In this document: positions 49,613-61,300 of the stretch, piece after piece
Position numbering within the stretch: position 1 is the first letter of the stretch
How the letters are laid out: each line of letters begins with the position of its first letter
NCBI GenBank assembly: GCA_002633005.1
Contig: NMRA01000075.1
Span: forward strand, 198,713-262,712
DNA length: 64,000 nt
Reading direction: 5' to 3'
Origin: Phoronis australis
Lineage: Eukaryota > Phoronida > Phoronidae
Notes under the pieces: model-generated
Database searches by the model: none
The model's input: the letters and a program-made list of their open reading frames with translations, nothing else
Told to the model about the DNA's origin: nothing
Made by a program: the position numbers and the translations under genes

Positions 49613-49857
49613 TTTGGAAGCTCGCCCTCGTTCTGAACAGGGTAAGCGCTAAGTTCTCGCTAGAACGTCACTAGAAAATCAAACTCTCGCAAGATTTTGC
49701 GAGACTAAGCTGTGCATTCATTAGTGAGCACGTGATTCTAAGTAGATTTCCTGGACGCGAAACAACTATTGAACTCTACCCTCGTTTTATTTCGACCAGT
49801 AACACTAGGTGGCGACTTAAACAGCTGCTTGCCGAGCATGAACTCGGGTTGTTTAGA
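49613..49857. promoter_or_regulatory. Bidirectional promoter NDUFA13 / CIAO2A
   Basis: 245 bp between divergent start codons. It contains TCTCGC (49685-49690) and GCGAGA (49699-49704) as inverted half-sites around AAGATTTT, and an E-box CACGTG (49729-49734). TCTCGCGAGA-type motifs are known in promoters of essential and mitochondrial genes (BANP/KAISO-related). A single short spacer between two housekeeping genes leaves little room for separate promoters. The half-site reading is inference. Confidence 0.65.
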
Positions 49858-52800
49858 ATGACTGAATTGGAAGATTTTGATAATAGACTTATTGGTTTAG
49901 ACTTGACTGATCTTGCTGGTGATGTGTACGGTAATACTGCATGATCATGGATTCCGTTTCTTGTTTACGTTCCAATATCATCTTAGTAGACCGTAATCTG
50001 TATGCCGTGATTACGGTAAACATTCTCCGAGTTCGACGTACTCTAAAATTTAGAACAACGAAATACTTAATTCTGAAGATTTCGACATGGTTATTTTTTT
50101 CAAAGCATGCAGGGGAATATAATTATGTCATTTTAATGACACCAATTTGCGCCTTCAAAGTTGTTAAAAATATACAGATTTGAACCACTCTGGGTAAGAA
50201 TGTGCAAAATAAGATCTGATAAAACTTGTGTCATCAAAAGTATATTATTTATTCAAGCTGTTATTCAACTGCAAAATTTGAGCAATCAGCGTCAAGTGCA
50301 CAATGAAATTAAGCTAACTATTGGCTAATTTTATATCAATGTTGCTTTATTCATTGCTTTTATGAAGTTAGAATTCAGAATTCTACACGTCACTTCAGTA
50401 TCAATGTTTTGTTATGCAGATATAATCAAAGACATTAAAGATCCAGAACGGCCAGAGACCCTGGAACAGCTGGATGTCGTGTACGAAAGTGGGGTTAGTG
50501 TGAAGGCTTTCAACCGGGACACGTGCCTGATATNGTTTTCAAAGACTTTAAGTTACACAACTTGCAAAACAAGGCACAATTGTTATTATAAACATCCCAC
50601 AACTGGTAACAGACATGTGGTGAATCACTTCCCATGAACTCCTAGGAGGTTACAAATTTTGGTAAACAACCAATATGTTTAATTAATTATACACTAGTCA
50701 CTAGAATTGCATAACTTTGCTTTTAATTAGACTAATTATCTACAGCATCAAAAATGTCACCAACATTGTCATTCACCAAGTGCTCCTAACACACCGACAT
50801 GAAGCCTCCAATTTTGTACCCTTCAGAGGTCTTTTTCCCCCACCGCTTTTTGCCATTGTTGTTAAGTAATGAGCTGAAAGAAATTGGTTGTAAAGGTAAC
50901 CATAGTAATTTAGACCACTACCACTAAAGATTGTTATCAACTCATTCCTTATGGTTGAGATCTTGTCCGAATGTGGCAAAACTAATTTCTGCACCGACAT
51001 GTCCGAATGTGACAAACAACAATTGATTAGTTCTAGAACATTAGTTTTTCTTGACCGAATTTGTAAGTGTCACCGAAGTCACTGAGATTTTATCGTACTC
51101 AACAAATAGAAAGCGATTTCTGGGTTTATAAAGAACTGATGGTCATTTACTTTGTAAGACCATTCTCAGCACATAAAATGACTAGCTGTGACTAGATGAT
51201 TTGTAGAGTTTGGTCTCAAGCCCTTAAATGATATCCGAGTTTATGACAGAAGATGGTCGAAATCAAAGGTTATTTTTTGTGGTGGATTGTAAGTCGGCGT
51301 CTATGTTTTTAGCCGCCAAGTAAAAGTTCACAATCATGTAGTTGAAATTTTGGGTTCTGAATTTCTTTCATATCTGAATACAAATAAATCTAGCCCTTTA
51401 ATTGGAAGAGGTCATCAACTCACAAAATCCTACAACATTTATAATCAGTTTTGAAGTTTTGTCGCGTTATAATTTACTCTTTTGCTCCTAATGGGCTGCT
51501 CCAGTTCATCTTCATGATTTGAAAATGCTGGGACTCTCATACAGTCGCTGCTGCCATGGGGCCAAAATGGTCTAGAGTTCAGTATTGCTTGTACCTCGCT
51601 AGGTCCTCGCTAAAAAGGAAGATTTCGCGAGATGAGGCGAGATATTGCTATGTATTTTCAATGAAAGCATGTGATTTTTTCCTAGATTTTTCTTGCTAGA
51701 GACAGCTATTAACTCAAATTTCTAGAATAAGTAATTATAATAGATCTTTGAGCTGAAGGAACTGCTGAATTCATCCCATCCTTGGTTCTATCATGTGTGT
51801 GTATAGCAACGGTTATAGAGTCATTTAAAAAAAACAAATTGTATGGGTTCCATCCTCAAATGTTATCCAGAACCACGTCGGTTTCAAAGAATTTATTGTA
51901 TGGGTCTTAAAGTATTTTTAGCACAACGGTGTTTTGTGTTATACATCCAGGTTCTTTGAACAGCAAACACAACTCGCATCACATCATACTGGAAAGTAAC
52001 AAAATTCAAGATGCTTAAAACATTTAGAGCAAGGAATGCATTTCAGTGAACTTAATAACTTGTGACTACAGTTACTAATTTTCCACTTCTTACTTTTCAC
52101 TCGGTATGATTGTGTAAATTATTTCTTTTTTCCAGGACTGTGCCTGCGGGTCAAGTTGGAAGAATATCTACCTCATAAGCACAAGGTACCACACTTTCAG
52201 TTGAAGTGGTTACAAAATTAATTCCGTTAATTCAGTTAATTTCCTCTTTTCACATATAAGTGAGCAGATGTCTTGAGGTGTTTAGACATCATTTCCATAC
52301 CCTAGTAGATTTGCAATTAACTTCACCAGGGACTTGTTTCTCTCTAAGAGTTTTCTGTCAAAAACCAACTTTTTATTTAAAGCCTTTTACTGTTGTAAAA
52401 TTTTCTCACGCTTACTAAGATTAAAAATAAGAATAAGTTACAATTTGTTATTAATTCATTGCAGTCTCATTAAGTTAGTCCATTTTCGTGGGTCCGTTTT
52501 AGCCGCTACAGCAGCTATGTCGGGAATTCCAGACATTTTGTTGCACGCAAATTCAATTCAAACATTGGAAAAAACAAATCGATACTGCTTTGGAGGGCCT
52601 ATGAATAAAGTCATTTTTACAACAGGATGTGGGTTAAAGTTGCTTTAAGACTTAAGTTGACCAATGGGGTCCATTTGGTGACAGCATTTTTGTGCTGTTC
52701 ACAGGTCAGGAGACTCTGTGGCTCAGTGGTTTTGAGCTTTGGATTCTCATTTGGGACAACTGAGCAATTGCCCAAAGATGTCTCCTAATCTTCAAAGCTT

Positions 52801-54553
52801 AATTGCAAGCTTAGTCTTGCTAGCGAATATATGCAAGGGAATGAATGAGAATCTGGGTATAATGAGAAAGCGATTCATTACGGCGTTCTCTCGTTCAGTG
52901 ACTTTACCAGACATAGATGGTTATGAGCATGTGAAAACATTTAGCTCTTTTGTTTAGTGCCAAGCTCAGTCTTTTGTCTGATATGACAACAGGCAAGCCA
53001 ATTATCTACCAGGCTAATTACAGACCACATGTGAAGATAATCAAACCCAGAGTGAATTGTTACATTCGGAAAGAATAGGTTGTCGCAACTTCTGTAATTG
53101 TAGTTGGGTGATTTTGGCGATACAAAAACTAAACATGATCAGCATTTGACGAGGAATTCAGAAATGCTATTGGTTATGGTCAAATATTTTATAACTTAAC
53201 TTTTATTTTTAACAGCTCAGCCCAGTCAGGGTAGATACGATCTTATTGGAGATTAGAGCAATTATCGAACAAAAAAGAGCTGGCCCTCCAACCATAAATG
53301 CCGGAATGGAGCTAATCAGTCGTGTAAGATATTGACTACAGGGGTCATCTTTCCAACTCATTGGGCTATAGAATTTAACAAGTTAGGATCAACGGGAAAA
53401 CACCGTAATGTTCTGGGGCAATGCTCATATTTTTTAAAGTCAGCTGACTTCTCAGACATTGGGGAGAGTTAATACTGATCCTGAATGTTTCCTCCTATTT
53501 GAGATGTTACTGTTTAATTGCTCTTGGTCATTATGTGTTTTTATTGCCTCCTCATTAATTCTGTGCATGATTTTTTTTTCAGCTGGATATTCACATAAGG
53601 AAGGGAACTCATTCAACCGAAGATGATAGTAAGCACAGTGTTAATGTTTCGTTTGTGTTCTTGAGGACACTTCCACAGTTGTTAATTTAGGTCTCCACTG
53701 CCTACTAAAAATTGAGAATGTTTATACTCGCAGCCATCTTGAACATGTCTATTGTGCATTGTGAGGCTATGAACAGGGGAAATTTCTATGTTTATCCGGT
53801 CAATAGAGACCCAGATTTTCAGCTCTGTTTATTATTTATAAGTTTCAACACAATAGCTCAGTTAGGTAACTTGTTGTGACATGGACCACAGTAATCACCA
53901 CAGGTCAAAATGAAGGCTTTCCTGTAAAATGAGAATTTCAGTATTGGTTAGAGAAAAATAGCGGTTATGGTGTGCTTTATTAGCAGCAAGTGTACTAAGT
54001 AAAAATTGTTGTATGCCACGATACTTGTTTAGAATTCAGCACACAATGTGTTCCTGTGTAGGAGTGCTTGAAATATTCACCGTTTCACCTTGTCTGCTCT
54101 GTTGCAACTCCATGTGTGTGCATTAAATTCCTGTAATTAAGTTAAGAATGTTTTGTTTTAGGTCAGCTTTGGGAATCAAAAAAGAAATGGCATTCAATGA
54201 ACGTAAAATCGATGTAGCCTAAGTTTGTATAATTATTATTGTGTTAAGTTGAAGGAAAATGCTTTGTGCATTGTTATTTTGTGGTAAAGGATATTTAGAT
54301 TGTACTTGTATTTGAATTTTTGGCGATAGTCACTTTGATGCAGGAGTGTCGGACTGATGCCTGTAATTCAATGGAGAAAATAGATTCTCAAAATGCAAGA
54401 CCTCTGTAAGTGATTATTACCGAATTTTCAATTTTCATTTTATACATTTTTTCAGTCAACAAGCAAATTAATGACAAGGAGCGCATAGCTGCTGCCATGG
54501 AGAACCCCAACTTAAGGAAACTTGTGCAAGACTGTATAAAGGAAATAGAATAG
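49858..54553 (+). CDS. CIAO2A: CIAO2A (FAM96A/MIP18 family), interrupted by an assembly gap
   Basis: Cytosolic iron-sulfur assembly targeting factor (DUF59/MIP18 fold); CIAO2A is known for delivery to IRP1. Exons: 49858-49930, 50420-50533 (then N at 50534), 52136-52185, 53583-53628 and 54456-54553 (stop TAG). Recognisable segments in order: [29 protein letters not shown], then [32 protein letters not shown] and [20 protein letters not shown]. The HKHK and GTHSTEDD spellings favour CIAO2A over CIAO2B. The roughly 16-18 residues with the conserved TPT-PHC reactive cysteine should follow position 50533; they are absent from the window, and the N sits exactly there. The frame upstream of 49858 stays open to 49732 and could add an N-terminal extension, but the conserved part supports the shorter start. 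Confidence 0.92.
50534..50534. other. N: gap inside CIAO2A exon 2
   Basis: A single N where conserved coding sequence breaks off after CLI. The 3' end of the exon, including the PHC motif, is missing. The sequence after the N does not continue the protein in any frame. Confidence 0.8.
51100..51300 (-). repeat. Dispersed repeat family A copy (inverted)
   Basis: CTCAGCACATAAAATGAC...TGTGAC...GGTCTCAAGCCC matches 1700-1790 in order and orientation, and the 7220-7570 and 59740-60140 copies in reverse. In an intron of CIAO2A. Confidence 0.5.
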
Positions 54554-57500
54554 GAAGACAAGCTGGTGGAATTGATTGCTACAGATAATTGTGTCTCTTC
54601 ATGTTTCAAGATCGTTTTCGAGTCTTGAAAATTTTTGCGACATTTTCTGCACATGGAAATGTGACTGGTGCTCTGATTGTCTTATCATGTTAAGGTGCCA
54701 TCTGTGTATCTGTGATCTAGTTTGTTTGCTCTTTATCTAGTCAAATTTGAGGCAGGGCATTAGGATACAATGTAATTATAATTCAGTGACTTTCACTGTT
54801 TGCATGTGCATCTGCTATCCAGCACTTGACATGTATTGGATTTAAGGAAATCCTGATCCTAGGATCTAATCTGTGAACTTATATTCTATTTGGACTTGAA
54901 AGTTAACCAATCCTGTTACATGATTCAAGTGCGAATGAGAAAGATTACTCCAAGTGAACCATGTATTGGCCAGTTTTTGAGTAGTGTCAAGTAGTACATT
55001 ACTTAAATAAGACTTGAGGCTCCCCTTATGTTAAGTGGAATTTTTTGTTCTTAAGTTTGTACATAATGTTTTAATTTGAATAGATGCCCAGAGTAATGAA
55101 TATCTGCTTCTATCTGCAGGTACTTGGACATTTAAAATTTGATTGTGAACGCGATTCAGGTGTTGTTGAATACTTAGGAGTAAAAGTCGCATAAGTCAGA
55201 CATGCATGAAAATTGGATTTTCGCTTTACTCAAACATCTGTGGTACAGCTACTCTATTTCAGGCACTTGTCCTTTCAAATAAGTTAGATTTGTCCTCACA
55301 TGAGTAAAATCCAATCTGACGTGGCGAGTTTTACTTACTATTAAAATAACTACTTTTAAATTCTATTTGGAGTGGGTTAGCAGTGATGAGGCTCAGAACT
55401 GTTGAAGATGAATTAAGCGGTGATGGAATGGATATATTGCAAATGCCTTAACACCAGGAGTAGTCTGAAATGAGAAACTTTTTAATTTATTATTGTATTC
55501 TGGTGAAGTTTGGTGCAGAAATGTTTAACTTATTTTTGTACTAGGCTGTGCATTGCTTTTGCTCGGAAAGTTTTATTTTGACAGAAATACATTAATTATT
55601 AAGTTTATTGTTTTATGATTTTCCCACTAGTATTGCTTATTACATATTACTAGGATTGTAGTCAGTTTGGGAAACATGTTTTTAGCTCATCACATTTTTT
55701 CAGACCTTAAAACTCTTTTCAAGCCAATCTCAAACGTGATACATTTTCATGCATAGTTACACGCGATTATAACAAACAAGAGCAAAGGATAGCGTTGAAA
55801 TGCACCCACAACTGCACTGGAGATGGTAAGCTTCTTGGGATGGTTACTTGTCTTGCCTTGTTTGGTCTACTCATTACAGAGGTGACATCTCCATGCTCAG
55901 GAGGAACTGACAGTTCGTTATTTCTTAAGACAAAGCTTATAGAACTTCTGGTCACTTCTGTTGACATAGGATGTGATTATATCTGAAAATTTCAGTTGAT
56001 CCATTGCTGGTGTTTTATTTACATAATCCACATTTCGTCAAACAAGAGTATCCTTCAGAGGGTCTGGGTCACCTCATTTAGTTTCAAATTCATCCTCGTT
56101 TCTTAGTCTGATGAAATTATAGGGAACTGTCAGTTCTCTCCATGTCTAAAATCCCAACTAATCACATTGACGAACAACCCGAGACCAATTTTATTCCAGT
56201 AAGTGACCCAAACTAAAACTGTTAACAACACGAAGTATAATCAGTGTGTATAAAAGGCTTTTGGACCAGAAGCATCTATACATGAACATCTTGATGAAAT
56301 TATGACGACACTTGAATTGGCTACAGAGAACCTTACATAAAGTCAACTATTGAACGATTCAGACCACTTACTGTTATGAAGTTGGTCTCAGTTTGCTCCT
56401 TGGTCAAATTGGTTCGCAGCTTCGAAAAGGCCGTCTGTTCGTTATTGCTCGAGATTAAGCCCTGCAAGTTGGTTTGTCTTGCACGTCATTTTATGCGTCA
56501 CCTATGGTCTTAAGGAATAACAAGCTCTCAACCCAGCACTTCTTATCTGACTATAGAACAAATTGAGACTTTGGTAAGTGGCTGAAATCAAATGTTTGCA
56601 TTTTGACAGAACGTGGGTTTTTAATTGCTTCAAGCCGTACCGAATGTCAAGTAACAGGACTTCCATATATGTGTGTCTCTAGGCCAATGTGCCTCTTAAT
56701 GAGACTGCCAATACCTGAAATTAGGCACATGCGACCATATGTGAAATTACGGGACTGTGTAAAGCTTGAGTTACCAGAATGGTAGACATTGATACATATT
56801 CAATTTCTAATTTAATAGAATATTAAAAGGTTAACTATTAAATGAAAATGAACAAAAGACAACATTTACATCTGCCTTATGACATGCACCCAAACACCAC
56901 CCACCCCACTNATCCCCCCACTGTCCCACCCCACCCCCTGCACACACGGATTGATTGTCTGAGTTTATAAGTATACCTTAGATGTAGAATTCGTCTTTAA
57001 GTGAAACACTGGGACAAACATTTCTTTGAAAAATTACTGCCATGTCGTATAAAGGCACATGGCGTAAATATGCACATTTTCTTTATTGTGGCGAAATATG
57101 CAAGTGCTTTGACAGCAACTCCATTTTTCAGTAACTAAAGTGCTGAAGTAAGTTGAACAAGTTAGCTCTTTGCTACCCACATTGCTGTACCTGGTATAAA
57201 CATAGGCAGTGGTCTTCATGTGGTAAACACTCAAATTTCTGTCAAGGAGTAGATTTTTAGATCTCTTAAAGCATGCTTAATGTTACTTAATTTTCCAAAC
57301 AAATCTTAGCAAGTCTTACGAAATAATGTACAGGGAATATTGAATTGACCATATCACGTGACCACTTTCAACAATCGACACAATTTTTAATTCTACAAGA
57401 ATGACAAACAGTTACAATTAATACAAAGGTGGGTTCAAGAGTTTTTCATGCTTTATGCACAGAAACAAACTCGAACCTACTGGGTAATGAGCATCTCAAG

Positions 57501-58337
57501 TCGTGATATAGCTGGCACAGACTAATAGTCTATATACTTAAGGACTAGTCAGGTACCAGATTCAGTCAGAACACTTAACAAGTAAAACTGCGAGCTTCAA
57601 AGCACAAGAACAACAGTACGTATTCCTAAAAAAGACGGCATGCAAAAAAGCTCCCATTTGCAATTATCTACCTTATCCTAGCGTTTATGCTTCATGGATT
57701 GAAATACGTGGCGTCATGGCACTCTTAGACTGTGGGGTATATCTGTTTTAGAACAACCCCACCATGGACTTGCGTTACACAAGTCCACAATCCCACCGCT
57801 TATAAATAACACTGTCTGGCTATTGGCACGAAGATTACAAGGTTTGGCAAGACGGTTTCATCAGAAATTTTGGGCATTTTACAGTTTCTCAAAACTTGCA
57901 ATGTGTAAGCCTAAAAAAGAGAACTGTAGGATATATTTATCTGCAGTTCATGTAATACATACGAAGCTTTCTACAAACTGGATGGTCTCTCCAGTGTGAG
58001 ACAGTAAAATTATGTGGACCATTTTTTCTGACTGGAAATTTTTACAATAAGAAAATTATAATTTAAATTCATCGCAAACATCTGCTTCACTCAGATCTGC
58101 AGTGCATGTCTATACAGAGTATTCTCAAACACAGCTGCCAACTACTATATTTTTGACAGCACTTTAAGGAACTAGTCTCAACTTTTCCCGCAATTATTTG
58201 TGTACACAGAAGACACAAAATACCCAACAGTACCTAATGTCCAACACAATATCTATCCAGGATCAAATACGGTGACTACAACTGATTAAAAGCACTCTCA
58301 TATTGTTACAGCTGCTAGTAAGTCCAACATTATGACA
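54554..58337. other. Convergent intergenic region CIAO2A / MAP2K5
   Basis: Holds the 3' ends of both genes. A family A repeat copy lies at about 56360-56590. A C-rich simple tract (CACCC/CCCCA) at 56886-56940 surrounds an N at 56911. No additional gene is recognised. Confidence 0.45.
56886..56940. repeat. C-rich simple tract containing an N
   Basis: Low-complexity CACC/CCCC sequence on the plus strand with an N at 56911. Such tracts commonly break assemblies, so the true length is uncertain. Confidence 0.7.
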
Positions 58338-61300
58338 TCATGCACTTCCCCCTTTGTACGCCAATTTACGTAGGTTGATTTCTTCAAGTTTCTGTACGAC
58401 CCACGAGGCCACAATCTGTGTGTTGGCATCGTCGTACTTATTCAAGAATGGATGCTCCTGAAAATAAGGGTCATATAAAATCGTTAAAAATGCTGCTCCA
58501 ACACTCGTTATCACTTTAAAGCTGCACTTTGCCTCACTTAGCTGGCTTACAAACAAATTGAACCAGGCATTTTACTGCACAGTATCAAATTGAACCAGGC
58601 ATTTTACTGCACAGTATCAAATTGAACCAGGCATTTTACTGCACAGTATCAAATTGAACCAGGCATTTTACTGCACAGTATCAAATTGAACCAGGCATTT
58701 TACTGCACAGTATCAGTCTCATTAACATTCCTTACTGTCAGGATTGTTTCCCTTCCCAACTCAAGTCATAGACAATGCGTACATGAGCCGTTTTAGGGAT
58801 GGTGAGTCCCAATAAACTTTGAAACGTTTTCTAGAGAAACTGATCATTGTGTTATGAGTATTAGCCAGCTAAACAGGTCATCTTTAACTTTAGGTTTTGG
58901 TAGACGTCCTCAGACTTATAAATAATTAAAACACAGAAAAGCATAGTTTCATTAAAAATAAATTCAGAAAGCCAGCAAGTCTTATAAGTGAACTTGTACG
59001 CAACGAACATCAATTCCGGTTTTCTAAATTCCTGTTTAACAGCCTTAATAAGTAAATACGTGACTTGTGGATGGAAACATTAAATCAATTTGAGTTAAAT
59101 GTAAATGTAACTTGTGGTTTGCAATAAATGTAAAAAAGAAATGAGACTAAACTGAGAAAACACATTAAAAAAAGTAAAACATAAAAAGGGATCTTGCACA
59201 TCACCAGAAAAACCTCAGCCAAGAACCAAAAATGAGTGGATACAAAGACCCAGAGTTCCTATTGTGACGACTCAGTGCCAGTAAAATTCCCATATTCCGC
59301 AGTGCCACTCTTCTCGGCCATGAGGTAAGATGATATTGATTGTACAACAGTGGCGCTGTGCGCACAGCGGGCTTCACCGTCTTTTGTCCTTCAGAACAAT
59401 TGGGAAGGGGTGAAATGTGACATACCGCATTCATGGATATTTATCCAGCTTATACCACTTCCTTGAATCCGCATTGCAGCCCACGGCACAGCAGCAATGC
59501 TTTTCCGGCATGACTTAGACATGATATAACATATTAATTACATGTGTAAAAAGTATTCAGACGACAGATGCTAACAAATGAATCTCCATAGGAGCGAAAT
59601 CTAGGCTGCTGTCCTGCCTGCCATATCTGCAGGTGTGCCGCTATTTTGTACCTCATGGGATGGGAGAGCGATCAGTGCAGAAGGCAACAATTCCTCATCA
59701 TAACAGATGTGTACAAGAGGGCTTCATGGTCGGGAGTAACTACAATAATGGGTGAACGGAATTTTGCCCATTCTTTTTGTGGCATCATTCTGTATGTCTC
59801 TTAAGTGGCTATTAACCTGTCTTCCATCACAAAAACCATTTCTGAGTTAAACCACTTGACTTGCCGTAATGAAATTGGTCTTAAATTGTCCCTTTATCAA
59901 ATTGAATGTAGCTTTGAGCTTCGAATGAACTGATAGCTGGTTATGGCTGCCTACAAGGCTATACAAATTGACTTGTCATGGCATGTTATCTTAAGCACCA
60001 AGCATGGTCATAAGGTATAACATACCGCCAGTTGTTTTCAAATCCAAAAATCACTTCTCACCTGAGTAAGCAACACGTCAAGACCAATTCTGTAGTTGCG
60101 TTAAGTAACCTTAATCAAAAGTGACTGGATTACAGGCTTTTCTTATTTACTGCTTTAAAATTCAATGTCAGAGTGTATTTTACTAACCACTAGCACCTCG
60201 GGTGGGGGACGAGACATCGGAGCTCGTTGCATGCTGCAAGAAATATAATACAAAAAATTTACAAATGGCTCATGCTTGTGGACACAACTACAATATGATA
60301 ATCAAAAGTTCTCAAATATCACAGTGACTTTTGCTAAGATGACAATACCATCTATAACTTAAACATGATCTGGTAATAACTCTTTTGCTGAACATGGGGT
60401 GGCTAGTGTTTGGGCAATTATGCTCTCGCATGGACTTGCCTCTGATACATTGATATCATATAATAGCAACTACTAACTTTTAATTGACGTTTAAAAAGCT
60501 TGATGTGTACAACAGAGCACACACAATTTGTTTGTTAGGAAATGCCTGAAAGGGTCACTCTGATAAATGTGGTCTAAGCCATACTTCAGATCAATTGAAG
60601 ATATAAAAATAATCTGTCTACAACATTTATTAACTGAGAAAATTTCGAACATGCATCGTGTTCCTAATCCCCAAACAAAAGAATCTGATCATAAAAGTCC
60701 AGGCAATACGGTAAGTGCTTAAAACAATCCCAACCATTAAGAAGCATTGATTGAAAAATGAGATGTACGTCTGCCTTATAAGTATAATTAAAATAGCCTT
60801 GACTCTGGTAAATAAATTATGATTGAGACAAAATCACAGATCTGTATCACAACTATGTGATTCGTGTCTAATGAGGACCCAGGTTTTTATCCAGATGGGG
60901 TCCAACAAGGTATGAACATAGTAAGTGCTCGAGATTTCTCTGTTATAACAAGTGACCGAGCATGGAGGTCCGCATTCCACAGGACCTTTCCTCTGGGTCT
61001 GCGCCTGCTGTCTCACTGGAAACCTACCATATCTCCAGGAAGTCGGCAAACTCATTAGAGAAGATTCCCCGCGTAAGTTTCGGTGGAGGAGTGCTGACGA
61101 TACAGTTTAACAGATCCATGGGCGTGTTTGCCATCACGGCCGGAGTCTGCAAAGAACAAGATTGTAAGAGATTACATGCGCGGCTTCATTTGAAATGCTT
61201 CCATAACCAAATGATGGTTGTTTAAAGTGATTCTGTTGCGTGTGTTTTCGAAAGCTAAAAAAAACAACAAAATTTCAATTAAGCCATTTACATCCCTAAA

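Noticed and set aside
49732-49857. Longer N-terminus for CIAO2A
   Set aside because: The frame is open upstream, but the sequence overlaps the promoter region and has no family resemblance. The ATG at 49858 leads straight into conserved sequence.
57720-57800. Short hairpins GTGGGGT/ACCCCAC and GGACTTG/CAAGTCC
   Set aside because: Stems of seven bases are expected by chance in a window this size.
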